DNA of 64,000 nt from Tunturiibacter empetritectus (lineage in GTDB: Bacteria > Acidobacteriota > Terriglobia > Terriglobales > Acidobacteriaceae). Both the position numbers and the translations under genes were made by a program. The DNA is taken from positions 992,001-1,056,000 of the forward strand of contig NZ_JACCCU010000002.1 in NCBI RefSeq assembly GCF_013410875.1, given 5' to 3'. The notes beneath the pieces were generated by a model. It saw nothing but the letters and a program-made list of their open reading frames with translations. It was not told the DNA's origin and did no database searches. Positions 49,885 to 58,636 of this stretch are shown here, one piece after another (position 1 is the stretch's first letter; every line of letters begins with the position of its first letter).

Positions 49885-51753
49885 ATGAAAATTTGCCCAG
49901 CACATCTTCCCCTACTCTTCTGCCTGAGCGTGGCCATCGCCCAGCAGCCCCAGCAAGCCAACTCCACGCAGCCCCAAACAAAACTCGCCCCCATCGCCGA
50001 AAGCATTACCGTCACCACCACCCTCGAACCCCTGCCTCTCGCCGAGAGCGACCGCGCCGTCAATCTCATCTCCCCACGCGACCAGCCTCTCGTCTCAAAC
50101 TCCGTCGTAGACCTCCTCCGCCAAGACCCGTCCCTCAACCTCCAGGCCCGCGCCGCCAACGGCGTCCAGGCCGACCTCTCCCTCCGCGGCACCACCTTCG
50201 AGCAATCCCTCATCCTCCTCAACGGCCTCCGCATCAACGACCCTGAGACTGGCCACCTCAACCTCGACCTCCCCATCCCCCTCGACGCCGTCACCCGCGT
50301 CGACATCCTCCACGGTTCGGGCTCCACCTTCTATGGCTCCGACGCCATCGGGGGCGCCGTCAACCTCCTCACCCAATCCCCCGCCCCCGGCCTCGCCATC
50401 GTAGCCAGCGCAGGAGCAGGCAGCTTTTACTCCATCGAGCAGCACCTCCGCGCCTCCTACACTCGCGGCCCCATCGCCGAGCAGCTCACCGGCAGCCGCG
50501 ACACCTCCGACGGCTTCATTCCCGACCGCAACTACAGCAGCAACGCGTTGGCCTCCGAGACCTGGCTCACCCTAAAACCCGGCACCACCGACATCCTCCT
50601 CGCCGCCAGCGACCGCCCCTACGGAGCCAACCTCTTCTACGGCCCCTACGACTCATGGGAGCGCACCAAGGGCTGGTTCGCCAGCATCCAGCAACAGCTA
50701 GGCCAGCGCACCGCCGCCAGCTACGGCTACCGCCGCCACTCCGACCTCTTCGTCCTCTTCGCCGACCAGCCCCAGATCTACGAAAACAACCACATCACCA
50801 CCAGCTACGAAGCTGCCCTGCGCCGCGCCGACAACCTCACCCCCAACGCCACCCTCTCCTACGGCCTCGAAGCCGACGGCGACTCCATCCGCTCCAACTC
50901 GCTCGGCAAACACGCCCGCAATCAGGGCGCAGGCTACGCCAACCTCAGCCTCCGCGCCCTCGGCCGCTTTTCCCTTTCCCTCGGAGCACGCGACGAAGTC
51001 CTCTCCAGCAACGGTAACGTCTTCTCCCCCTCGGTAGCCACCGCCTACACCCTCACTCACACGATCCGCCTCCGAGCCTCCGCCGGCCACGGCTTCCGCC
51101 TCCCCACATACGTCGATCTCTACTACGCCGACCCCACCACCATCGGCAACCCCAACCTCAAACCCGAGTCCTCGTGGAGCTACGAGGCCGGTCTCGACTG
51201 GACTCCGAACAACGGACGCCTAACCCTTACCGCGACCACCTTCCGCCTCCAGCAAAAAGACACCATCGACTACTCCAAACTCTCCCTCGCCACCCCAGCC
51301 CTCACCTTCGCCGAACCCTACCAGGCCGTCAACATCCAGAACCTCAACATCACCGGAGCCGAGACCACACTCCGCCTCCGCCTCACACAAACTCAGAACC
51401 TGCAGTTCAGCTACTCAGGAGCCCACGCCGCATCCCCACCCGCCAACCTCATCTCCGAGTACGCCTACAACTACGCCGCACAAAACGCCATCTTCGCGTG
51501 GAGTGGTCAACTCCCCGGCCGGCTAGGCCACCAGATCAACGCACACACCCAGGTCAACGTCATCCAACGCACCCAGCACACCGCCTACCCGCTCTCGGAC
51601 ATCGACCTCTCCCGCAACACCGGCCGCATCCGCCCCTACCTGCGCCTGCTCGACCTCAGCAACACCGGCTATCAGGAGATCCCGCAAGTTCCCATGCAAG
51701 GCCGTACCATCCTCGCCGGCACCGAGTTCAACTGGACTACTTTGCACCATTAG
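49885..51753 (+). CDS. TonB-dependent outer-membrane receptor
   Basis: 622 aa. Signal peptide at about 1-19 (ending VAIAQ). The TonB box region is near ESITVTTTLEPLPL. The plug domain covers about 50-165: VVDLLRQDPSLNLQARAANG, DLSLRGTTFEQSLILLNGLR, VDILHGSGSTFYGSDAIGGA. The rest is a 22-strand barrel, with the BtuB/CirA-like hallmark RLRASAGHGFRLPTYVDLYY. It takes up a scarce nutrient such as a metal chelate or vitamin; identity is not evident and no uptake partner is adjacent. Divergent from marR. The last residues lack the usual C-terminal Phe. Confidence 0.92.
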   Translation: MKICPAHLPLLFCLSVAIAQQPQQANSTQPQTKLAPIAESITVTTTLEPLPLAESDRAVNLISPRDQPLVSNSVVDLLRQDPSLNLQARAANGVQADLSLRGTTFEQSLILLNGLRINDPETGHLNLDLPIPLDAVTRVDILHGSGSTFYGSDAIGGAVNLLTQSPAPGLAIVASAGAGSFYSIEQHLRASYTRGPIAEQLTGSRDTSDGFIPDRNYSSNALASETWLTLKPGTTDILLAASDRPYGANLFYGPYDSWERTKGWFASIQQQLGQRTAASYGYRRHSDLFVLFADQPQIYENNHITTSYEAALRRADNLTPNATLSYGLEADGDSIRSNSLGKHARNQGAGYANLSLRALGRFSLSLGARDEVLSSNGNVFSPSVATAYTLTHTIRLRASAGHGFRLPTYVDLYYADPTTIGNPNLKPESSWSYEAGLDWTPNNGRLTLTATTFRLQQKDTIDYSKLSLATPALTFAEPYQAVNIQNLNITGAETTLRLRLTQTQNLQFSYSGAHAASPPANLISEYAYNYAAQNAIFAWSGQLPGRLGHQINAHTQVNVIQRTQHTAYPLSDIDLSRNTGRIRPYLRLLDLSNTGYQEIPQVPMQGRTILAGTEFNWTTLHH

Positions 51754-51879
51754 CCCTGCACAACTTGGGTTCCGAAATGACAGCACTCGGGAACCCCAGA
51801 TGCGCCGTTTCTACATTCCGGGCTAACCACACCTAACCTTCAATATTTTGAGTCGCATCGCTTTCTGTCAGCCGTCTGG

Positions 51880-52335
51880 CTACTGCTTGTCGTAAACGTC
51901 AAGACCCGCAGTCGGCTTCCCATCCCATCCCACTCCCTTGACTGTGGTCGAAAGCGTCTTCCCGTCCGATGACACAACGGTATGACGCTTCCTGATCTCT
52001 TTTCCGCCTTTTGTGAAGGTATTGATGCGGCTGTGAGAGCTGACTAGCTTTGAGCTGACTCCGTCAAAGTCACCCTGCTGCACCGTCCCCGCCCCGCCTT
52101 TGATCGGAACCGTATATTTCACCGATATGGGTGAGCCATCACCGGTCGTGCCGGTACCAGTCACCTGAAGACTGTCGCCCTGCTCTTCGATCACAAGCGT
52201 CACGTTCTTTGGTGCGGTACCGGTCGTATACTTCGTCTTTGCCGAGTTGAGCGTCCATGTCCCAACGAAGGGATCACTCGCCAGCAGCGGCGTCGCAAAC
52301 GCTAACAGCACTAAGGCGCACAGAATCTTTCGCAT
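51880..52335 (-). CDS. Exported lipocalin-like hypothetical protein
   Basis: 151 aa. Signal peptide 1-19 (ILCALVLLAFATPLLAS). The mature part begins DPFVGTWTLNSAKTKYTTG, the GxW opening of lipocalin-like barrels; NVTLVIEEQGDSLQVTGTGT and DGKTLSTTVKGVGWDGKP follow, consistent with an all-beta barrel. I recall exported acidobacterial proteins of this style in large numbers, none with known function. GAGG lies 8 nt before the ATG. Single gene. Confidence 0.78.
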   Translation of the reverse strand: MRKILCALVLLAFATPLLASDPFVGTWTLNSAKTKYTTGTAPKNVTLVIEEQGDSLQVTGTGTTGDGSPISVKYTVPIKGGAGTVQQGDFDGVSSKLVSSHSRINTFTKGGKEIRKRHTVVSSDGKTLSTTVKGVGWDGKPTAGLDVYDKQ

Positions 52336-52516
52336 AGTTGTTACCTCGATGGCCGAGGACTATACACCTGCTCGCCGCGCCCACGCAATTCAGAAATCTC
52401 CTATTCAGAAGCGCCTGATTTATTTTGCCAACTCCGTCGTTCAAGATCTCGCTCGCAGAGCTTCCATCCGCGCGTCAGGCTCACCATCATCGCAGCTCGG
52501 AACTTCAACTGGTAGC

Positions 52517-52537
52517 GAAGATAGAAGATAGAAGATA
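52517..52537. repeat. Short tandem repeat GAAGATA x3
   Basis: Three exact copies of the 7-bp unit GAAGATA, in the intergenic region before the gene that ends at 52564. Such runs may vary in copy number. Confidence 0.6.
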
Positions 52538-52563
52538 GACGCCAACTCACCCGAAATCGAGGA

Positions 52564-53028
52564 TTACATCCGATGAAACGTATGCAGATGTGTCACTTCT
52601 TCGATCACAAGAAGAGCGAGCGCCACCGTAGATAAGATCAGCTGAACACGCTCCCTGCGAACCTTACCCGGCGTAAGCGGCTGGAGACGCCACTGCGCCG
52701 CGGGACGACTGCGCAGATGCCGAACATGCATCAGGATCGTCAGGTTCAACAAGGCTCCTGCGAGCGCGAAGACGACCATCGGCAAGCGGATCCAGTCTGC
52801 ATGCAACTTATCCCATCTCTCCCCAGCACCAACCATGCTGGCCAGCGCACTCACTCCAATGACAAGCCGCAAACCATCCAGCGCCGTAAAAAACGTACAG
52901 ACACTCTGCAACATCACGAAGAACAAGCTCGACCACGCAATCGCACCACGCGCTGCCTCTGCCTCGTTTGAGATCAGCAGCCGCTGAGCGCCTTCAGACT
53001 GCGCCGGTTTCACTGGAGCGATCAACAT
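52564..53028 (-). CDS. Multi-pass membrane hypothetical protein
   Basis: 154 aa, not recognised. About four membrane segments: AIAWSSLFFVMLQSVCTFFT, GLRLVIGVSALASMVGA, LPMVVFALAGALLNLTILMH and ILSTVALALLVIEEVTHL. Between segments 3 and 4 is a basic loop (RHLRSRPAAQWRLQPL). The C-terminus ends with THLHTFHRM, a histidine-rich tail. It is 37 bp upstream of yqeY on the same map side but reads from 53028, so the genes are co-oriented (yqeY first, then this one) and may share a transcript. Confidence 0.65.
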   Translation of the reverse strand: MLIAPVKPAQSEGAQRLLISNEAEAARGAIAWSSLFFVMLQSVCTFFTALDGLRLVIGVSALASMVGAGERWDKLHADWIRLPMVVFALAGALLNLTILMHVRHLRSRPAAQWRLQPLTPGKVRRERVQLILSTVALALLVIEEVTHLHTFHRM

Positions 53029-53065
53029 GAACTCTAACTCCTCATGGCAAAAACCATCCTTCGCC

Positions 53066-53533
53066 CTACTTCGCCAGCTCCGTCTTCACCATCTCACTCA
53101 CCAGCTTCCCATCCGCTCGCAGGCCATCCGCCAGTATCCGCTGCTGCACCACCCGCATCAGCGGGCCCATATCCTTCGGCCCCGGTCGTTTCCCATCCAC
53201 CGTCAATGAATCGATCGCACCCAGCACCACGCCGCGAATCACATCCTCGCCCGCGGCCTGCGGCAGATAGCCCTCGATCATCCCAATCTCCGTCTGTTCC
53301 TTCTCCGCCAGCTCCGGCCGTCCGCCCTTGGTGAACGACTCCACGGACTCTCTACGCTGCTTGATCAGCGTCGTCAGGATCTGCGACTCCTCAGCATCGG
53401 TCAGCTTCTCGCGCTTGTCGATCTCTTTATTCCTCAGCGCAGACTTCACCATCCGCAGCGTCGTCAGCTTATGCTCATCCTTCGCCTTCATTGCCACCAC
53501 AATATCTGTCTGAATCTTCTCGCCAATTGTCAT
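53066..53533 (-). CDS. yqeY: GatB/YqeY domain protein
   Basis: 155 aa from the ATG at 53533, with GGAG 5 nt upstream. YqeY proteins share a helical domain with the tail of GatB; they may interact with charged tRNA but their role is not settled. TIGEKIQTDIVVAMKAKDEH, KLTTLRMVKSALRNKEIDKR and IKQRRESVESFTKGGRPELA with a C-terminal GPLMRVVQQRILADGLRADG are family landmarks. Probably transcribed with the membrane-protein gene downstream at 52564. Confidence 0.9.
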   Translation of the reverse strand: MTIGEKIQTDIVVAMKAKDEHKLTTLRMVKSALRNKEIDKREKLTDAEESQILTTLIKQRRESVESFTKGGRPELAEKEQTEIGMIEGYLPQAAGEDVIRGVVLGAIDSLTVDGKRPGPKDMGPLMRVVQQRILADGLRADGKLVSEMVKTELAK

Positions 53534-53716
53534 CGCATCTCCATCCAACAATCCCTCCATTATAGGGAAGCCGAGCAACGCGAAGCAGGTACACAAGCAC
53601 GCCGCCCCAGCGGTCGCATAATAATCATTCCGACCAACGGAAGGACCAAGCGAAGCAGTAAAAAGGCGCGCGAACGCCCGCCCGCCGCACAGGCGGCCCG
53701 TCCGGCAGGACCCCGC

Positions 53717-53722
53717 TACAAT
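53717..53722 (+). promoter_or_regulatory. Candidate -10 box of a leaderless aminotransferase promoter
   Basis: TACAAT, then AAACCC, then the ATG at 53729: a 6-nt gap. No Shine-Dalgarno sequence. Confidence 0.45.
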
Positions 53723-53728
53723 AAACCC

Positions 53729-54928
53729 ATGATCCGCAAAACTCGCCTCTTCACCCCTGGCCCGACCCCCCTACTCCCCGCCGCCCAGTTCGCCATGGCT
53801 GCGGCCGATATCCACCACCGCACGCCCGAGTTCCGTGCCATGTATACCCGCGTCCTCTCCCAGCTCAAAGAGTTTGTCGGCACCAAGAACGACGTCATCA
53901 TCCTCTCGAGCAGCGGCTCCGGCGCCATGGAAGCCGCCGTCTCCAACCTGACGTCACCGGGAGATCGCGTGCTGGTGTTGACCGCCGGCAAGTTCGGCGA
54001 GCGCTGGACCGGCATCACAAAGGCCTTCGGCTGCCACGTCGACGTCGTCAGCGCCCCCTACGGCAGCACCTTCTCCCTCGACGAAGTGAAAGCCAATCTC
54101 CACCTCGAAACCCGCGCCGTCTTCGTCCAGGCCACCGAGTCCTCCACCGGCGTCCGTCACGACATCGAGGCCATCGCCAACCTCCTCAAGCAGGAAAAAT
54201 CCGAAGCCCTCCTCATCGTCGACGGCATCACCGGCCTAGGCACCTCGCACCTCGACATGGACGGCTGGGGCATCGACGTCCTCATCGGCGGCTCACAAAA
54301 AGCCGTCATGATTCCCCCCGGCCTCAGCTACCTCGCCGTCAGCGCCCGCGCCTGGGATCGCATGGAGGCCACCTACAACCCGCGCTACTACTTCGACCTC
54401 CGCAAAGAGCGCAAGAACGCCGCCAAGGGCGAGTCCGCCTACACACCCTCCGTCGCGCTCATCGCCGCTCTGGGCGCAGCCTTGAACTACATCGCCGCCC
54501 AGGCCGCCACACCCGAAAAGCCCGAAGGCGACCTAGCCGCAGGCCGCGTCAAACTGGTAGACAACGCGATTACCTGCGCCGCCATGACCCGCGCCGCAGC
54601 CACCGCACTCGGCCTAAAACTCTTCGCCCCCGAAGGCTACGAAGCCGCAGCCGCCACCGCCATCGTAGCCCCCGAAGGCTCGGACTCCGGCACGCTGGTC
54701 AAAGGCCTCAAGTCGCAGTTCGGTGCCATCGTCACCGACGGCCAGGGCGAGATGAAGGGCCAGCTCTTCCGCATCGCCCACATCGGCTTCTTCGACTACA
54801 TGGACACCATCGCCATCCTCGGTGCCCTCGAACAAGTCATCCACAAAACCAAGTTTCCCGCCCCCAACTTCACCTTCGGCAAAGGCCTCATCGCCGCCCA
54901 AACCTTCTTCGCCGAACACGCCAAATAA
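53729..54928 (+). CDS. Class V PLP-dependent aminotransferase (alanine-glyoxylate / serine-pyruvate type)
   Basis: 399 aa. RLFTPGPTPLLPAAQFAMAA is the family opening, and FVQATESSTGVRHDIEAIAN, LLIVDGITGLGTSHLDMDGW and the PLP lysine in VLIGGSQKAVMIPPGLSYLA are diagnostic (Lys in SQKA). AHIGFFDYMDTIAILGALE closes it. Enzymes of this group swap amino groups between Ala, Ser or phosphoserine and glyoxylate or pyruvate; with serA 4.4 kb away and no serC seen, a role in serine synthesis is a reasonable guess. The start follows TACAAT by 6 nt. A strong terminator follows at 54969. Confidence 0.92.
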   Translation: MIRKTRLFTPGPTPLLPAAQFAMAAADIHHRTPEFRAMYTRVLSQLKEFVGTKNDVIILSSSGSGAMEAAVSNLTSPGDRVLVLTAGKFGERWTGITKAFGCHVDVVSAPYGSTFSLDEVKANLHLETRAVFVQATESSTGVRHDIEAIANLLKQEKSEALLIVDGITGLGTSHLDMDGWGIDVLIGGSQKAVMIPPGLSYLAVSARAWDRMEATYNPRYYFDLRKERKNAAKGESAYTPSVALIAALGAALNYIAAQAATPEKPEGDLAAGRVKLVDNAITCAAMTRAAATALGLKLFAPEGYEAAAATAIVAPEGSDSGTLVKGLKSQFGAIVTDGQGEMKGQLFRIAHIGFFDYMDTIAILGALEQVIHKTKFPAPNFTFGKGLIAAQTFFAEHAK

Positions 54929-54968
54929 CCAGCAACACCACCCTCTCGGTTTCACCACAAAACCGTGC

Positions 54969-54998
54969 CCCACGTCCGGACTCTCGGACGTGGGTTTT
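54969..54998 (+). terminator. Intrinsic terminator after the aminotransferase gene
   Basis: Perfect 10-bp stem CCCACGTCCG (54969-54978) / CGGACGTGGG (54985-54994), 6-nt loop, then TTTT. Confidence 0.9.
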
Positions 54999-55029
54999 CA
55001 GTAGCCATGGGAAGACAGGAAATATAAAT

Positions 55030-56400
55030 ATGGCAACGGACGACGTTTATAGCAGACGAGAGTTCCTGATCGGTGCCGCCGGCGCTGCGGTCTCAGGCGC
55101 GCTCAAGGCGCAGAGCGCGATGGCGTTGGGGGCGAGCACTTCTGCTCTACGCGGACGATTCCTGACCCATGTCTCAGTGGTGCGCGTTAATCAGATCGAG
55201 GTGACGCCGAGTCGTTCGATCGGAGAAGACGAAGCTACGGACAACAGCCCGGCCCATATTCGTTCGCGAAGAGAAGCGTTTGCCAGAGGGTGCCCGGAAG
55301 GGCGGATGACGTGGGCGGTAAGTTGGCTGGCCTTGAACGACAGCCGGCAGGAGTACAAAGACGCGCGCCGCCTTCTGGCGTCGTATCACGATCGGTATGG
55401 CGACGAGATCACCTTCATTCCGGGCGGCTACTTTGCACCCATGTATGACACGCGAGCGCATAACCGGGAGACGATTCACAAGGCGTTGGGCTTGATCTCC
55501 AACATGGTGGGCGGCGGATATCGTCCGCAGTGCATCGTAGCGGGCTACCTGGATGCGGAGAACCAGAGATACCTGGCCACGGAAGAGGGCATCCATGTCT
55601 GCCAGGGGCAGATCTGGAGCCAGCACGGCATCGACCACGGTGATGGCGATGGCGGCATCTGCTACCCGTACTATCCAAGCCGGGAGCACTATCTGAAACC
55701 GGCACAGGGAGCGGCCGACTTCATCGACTGCGTCTGCCTGGATGGCTGGACCTGCGACTTTCTAACGGCGCGGCGGGAGGGCTTCGAGGGCAGGTTCAAC
55801 AGCCGTTTGGGCGTGGGTCCAATCGAAGCTGTAGGAAATCTCGGGACGGCAGCGGGCCGTAAGGAGATGCTGGACACCACGGCGGTGCACTTTGACCGAG
55901 GCCATACTCTGAATGGATTTGGCTGGGTTACAGGGATCTGGGAGGTGTCGGTTGGGCACGACGAGGATCTGACCTACTGGCTGCAGGCCGTGAGGGACAG
56001 GTGGCCCGACACGAGCGTGTTGACCGAGGGTGAATTCGGCCTGAAGTGGCGTGAGCACACGCCCAGCAACGCCTCGTTGAACTATCAGTTCGATGCGCGA
56101 GGAACCGGCGCGCCGGGGTCGGAAAAAGAGTTGGAGATCGAGTGGTACATGAATCGCGAGTTTCGTCTGGCGCTGCTGCGGAACTGGACCAAAAACGAGG
56201 CACCAATGGTCATCGACTTTACGCGCTACGACTTGCCGACGCAGGAGCCGCAGACTCTGCAGCGGGAGTGGAGCTTGATGAATGTGCTGAATCAGAAAGG
56301 CACGCGGCCGCAGGATAAGCCCCAGCGGCTGGGGCAGTTGACAGCGGAGGATCAGCGGCGCATATTTGCGCGGTATCCGGAGCTGAAGAAGCTGAAATAA
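55030..56400 (+). CDS. Tat-exported protein with DUF3863-like and DUF3864-like regions
   Basis: 456 aa. The Tat signal is SRREFLIGAAGAA at residues 8-20, so it is exported folded, probably with a bound cofactor or metal. The body matches DUF3863-like proteins in my memory: YGDEITFIPGGYFAPMYDTR, GYRPQCIVAGYLDAENQRYL and the HGDGDGGICYPYYPSREHYL segment; TSVLTEGEFGLKWREHTPSN is in the C-terminal half (DUF3864-like). The Asp/His-rich centre suggests a carbohydrate-active deacetylase-like barrel. Function unproven. Its last 13 codons and stop are part of a 44-bp tandem duplication. Confidence 0.75.
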   Translation: MATDDVYSRREFLIGAAGAAVSGALKAQSAMALGASTSALRGRFLTHVSVVRVNQIEVTPSRSIGEDEATDNSPAHIRSRREAFARGCPEGRMTWAVSWLALNDSRQEYKDARRLLASYHDRYGDEITFIPGGYFAPMYDTRAHNRETIHKALGLISNMVGGGYRPQCIVAGYLDAENQRYLATEEGIHVCQGQIWSQHGIDHGDGDGGICYPYYPSREHYLKPAQGAADFIDCVCLDGWTCDFLTARREGFEGRFNSRLGVGPIEAVGNLGTAAGRKEMLDTTAVHFDRGHTLNGFGWVTGIWEVSVGHDEDLTYWLQAVRDRWPDTSVLTEGEFGLKWREHTPSNASLNYQFDARGTGAPGSEKELEIEWYMNREFRLALLRNWTKNEAPMVIDFTRYDLPTQEPQTLQREWSLMNVLNQKGTRPQDKPQRLGQLTAEDQRRIFARYPELKKLK

Positions 56401-56447
56401 CAAGCATATTTGCGCGGTATCCGGAGCTGAAGAAGCTGAAATAACAA
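56360..56447. repeat. 44-bp perfect tandem duplication at a gene's 3' end
   Basis: The segment 56360-56403 is repeated exactly at 56404-56447. It covers the last codons and the stop of the preceding gene plus 3 bp. The second copy follows the stop and is non-coding. Identity is complete over the 44 bp, so the event is recent. Confidence 0.92.
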
Positions 56448-56627
56448 ACAGTACCCCTATGGTTGTGCGGCGAAGCCGGTTCCCACCCTTTCCAGTTTCA
56501 CCGTAAAGGTGGAAATTTGCGAAGCGAACTGCACACTCCTCCAACCGTAAATAAATCGTCTTAGTGAAATCGACGTGCCCCGCGTAAATCCGCGGCCTCT
56601 CGGCCCTTGATACTCTTATGCAACCCA

Positions 56628-57050
56628 ATGAAACGCTCCAGCCAAGTCGCCGCACCACTCCTGGCCGCAGCCGCCCTCTCCATGCTCACCGGCTGCCGAA
56701 AGCCCGAGATGCAGCGTTGCGTCGACGAACAGAACCACGTCGTAGACGACAGCCTCTGCGCCAACCTCCCCGCGGACCAGCAAGGCGTCCAGCAGCAACG
56801 TCCCGACGGCCACGGCGGCTTCCTCCCCATCCTTATCCCCTACCGCTACTACTACGGCGGGTGGGGAGGCTACGGCCTCGGCAGCGTAGTCGGCGGTGGA
56901 GGCTACGCGCCTGTCGCCGGTCGCAGCTACGCCAACCGCTCCGGCGTCACCATCCGAGGCGGCTTCGGCCGCAGCTTCTCCGAGGGCGGAAGCCACAGCA
57001 GCAGCGGTGGCGAAGGCGGAGCCCACAGCGGCAGCGGCGCAGGAGAATAG
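56628..57050 (+). CDS. Lipoprotein, YgiB-like (DUF1190 type)
   Basis: 140 aa from the ATG at 56628 (a frame-open extension of 7 residues is unlikely). SQVAAPLLAAAALSMLTGC is a lipoprotein signal with lipobox LTGC (Cys22). Then RKPEMQRCVDEQNHVVDDSL, and CANLPADQQGVQ follows it, an opening I know from YgiB-type proteins, a Tyr/Gly-rich middle (YRYYYGGWGGYGLGSV), and a tail of Gly/Ser/His repeats. E. coli ygiB is followed by ygiC, and the same order occurs here with one extra gene between. Confidence 0.7.
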   Translation: MKRSSQVAAPLLAAAALSMLTGCRKPEMQRCVDEQNHVVDDSLCANLPADQQGVQQQRPDGHGGFLPILIPYRYYYGGWGGYGLGSVVGGGGYAPVAGRSYANRSGVTIRGGFGRSFSEGGSHSSSGGEGGAHSGSGAGE

Positions 57051-57052
57051 AG

Positions 57053-57391
57053 ATGAAGAACGGCTCCAAAGTAGAAATAGTCTTTAGCGAATCATGGGAA
57101 CTCGTCACTCAGATTGGAGATCGTCCTTTTCAAGCTTCTATCCAAAAGATTGCCCATGACGGCGACTCGGCGCTGCTCAACTTAGATCTGCCAATTGTCT
57201 ATCAGGGCCAGACCACCAGTAGCCTAATCGCTACTCCTCGTCATCAAGATGCATCATTCAACAACATTACAAATCATCTGGTGTGCGGCCTGATCGCTGT
57301 AGATGCAGCGCTGATCGAAAGCTTTGATCGGATCAAGCCACGCATATTGACCAGTTGGTTCCAAGCAATCGGTACGATTACACAAAGGTAG
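57053..57391 (+). CDS. Unrecognised 112-residue protein between YgiB-like and YgiC-like genes
   Basis: The ATG at 57053 has AGGAG 7 nt upstream and the stop abuts the next start (TAG, 2 nt, ATG at 57394). No signal peptide or membrane helix. It has an opening KNGSKVEIVFSESWELVTQI, then GDRPFQASIQKIAHDGDSAL, and the end SFDRIKPRILTSWFQAIGTI; it looks like a compact alpha/beta protein with few Gly and no Cys except NHLVCGLIA. Base use differs from both neighbours: 27 of 60 bases are G or C at 57061-57120 and 26 of 60 at 57241-57300, against 40 of 60 at 57541-57600. Likely an inserted gene. Confidence 0.6.
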   Translation: MKNGSKVEIVFSESWELVTQIGDRPFQASIQKIAHDGDSALLNLDLPIVYQGQTTSSLIATPRHQDASFNNITNHLVCGLIAVDAALIESFDRIKPRILTSWFQAIGTITQR

Positions 57392-57393
57392 AC

Positions 57394-58587
57394 ATGCAGC
57401 GCATCACCCTAGCCCCTCGCGACAACTGGCAGCAAAAAGTCGAATCCGTCGGCCTCACCTTCCATACTCTCGAAAACGGCCAGCCCTATTGGGATGAGTC
57501 CGCTGCCTACAGCTTTACCGCAGCCGAGATCGACACTCTCGAAGCCGCCGGATACAAGCTGCAGGAGATGTGCCTCGCCGCCGCCCAGCACATCATCGAC
57601 CAGAAGCGCTATGCCGAACTCGATATCCCCGCCTTCGCCGTCGAAGCCATCGAATGGGCCTGGAACAACGAGCCGCCCGCCCTCTACGGCCGCTTCGATC
57701 TAAGCTGGGCCGGCGCGCAATCCGGCCACGCCCCCAAACTCCTCGAGTACAACGCCGACACCCCAACCTCGCTCCTCGAAGCCGCAGTCGTCCAATGGCA
57801 CTGGCTCAAAGATGTCTCCCTCGCCCTTGCTGCCGTCTCGCACTTAGGAAAAACAGACCAGTTCAACTCCATCCACGAAAAACTCATCGCCAAGTGGAAG
57901 GACATCGACCCCTACCTCTCCAAACCCATCTACTTCGCGGCGCTCGACAACCCCGAAGACCAGCTCACCGTGACCTATCTCCGTGACACCGCCCAGCAGG
58001 CCGGCCTCGAGACCCTGCAGATGTTCATGAACGAGATCGGCTGGAACGACGAGCAGCAACTCTTCCTCGACCCCGACGAGCAGCCCATGTTCTCCATCTT
58101 CAAGCTTTATCCCTGGGAGGCCATGATCCAGGAGGAGTTCGGCCCCCACGCGATCGACACCTACCCCAGCACCCGTTGGATCGAGCCCATCTGGAAGATG
58201 CTCCTCTCCAACAAAGGCATCCTGCCGATTCTCTGGCAGCTCTACCCCAACCACGAGCTACTCCTCGAATCCCACTTCGCCGAATCGCCTTCGGAGGCCG
58301 CCCGCAACGCCGCCCATCTGCGCAACTACGTCCGCAAGCCGCTGATGTCCCGCGAAGGCGCCAACATCACTCTCGTCCGCGAAGGTTCTACCATCACCAC
58401 CACCCCTGGTCCCTACAACGGCAAACAAATCATTCAGGCGCTCGCCCCCGACGCGGTCTTTGACCATCGCCACACTGTCCTCGGCCTTTGGATGATCGAC
58501 CAGGACTGCTGCGGCCTCGGCGTCCGCGAGTCCTTCAACCCCATCACTGATAATCTAAGCTCCTTCGTACCTCACTTTTTTGTCTGA
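57394..58587 (+). CDS. Glutathionylspermidine synthase family ATP-grasp protein (YgiC/YjfC-like)
   Basis: 397 aa. ATP-grasp ligase fold without the amidase half of E. coli GspS. YGRFDLSWAGAQSGHAPKLL, EYNADTPTSLLEAAVVQWHW and the ATP/Mg segment WIEPIWKMLLSNKGILPILW identify it; GSTITTTPGPYNGKQIIQAL follows. The family has not been shown to make glutathionylspermidine in most hosts, so the amide bond it forms is unknown. Starts 3 nt after the small gene's stop, so it is in the same operon. Intact N- and C-termini. Confidence 0.88.
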   Translation: MQRITLAPRDNWQQKVESVGLTFHTLENGQPYWDESAAYSFTAAEIDTLEAAGYKLQEMCLAAAQHIIDQKRYAELDIPAFAVEAIEWAWNNEPPALYGRFDLSWAGAQSGHAPKLLEYNADTPTSLLEAAVVQWHWLKDVSLALAAVSHLGKTDQFNSIHEKLIAKWKDIDPYLSKPIYFAALDNPEDQLTVTYLRDTAQQAGLETLQMFMNEIGWNDEQQLFLDPDEQPMFSIFKLYPWEAMIQEEFGPHAIDTYPSTRWIEPIWKMLLSNKGILPILWQLYPNHELLLESHFAESPSEAARNAAHLRNYVRKPLMSREGANITLVREGSTITTTPGPYNGKQIIQALAPDAVFDHRHTVLGLWMIDQDCCGLGVRESFNPITDNLSSFVPHFFV

Positions 58588-58636
58588 GTCGACACCCAAT
58601 CCGACGCCGAGCACGCCTCAGCCCCTAGGGGCAGAA

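Noticed and set aside
51767..51796. Hairpin GGGTTCC/GGAACCC after the TonB-dependent receptor
   Set aside because: Seven base pairs with a 16-nt loop and no T-tract; possible but weak.
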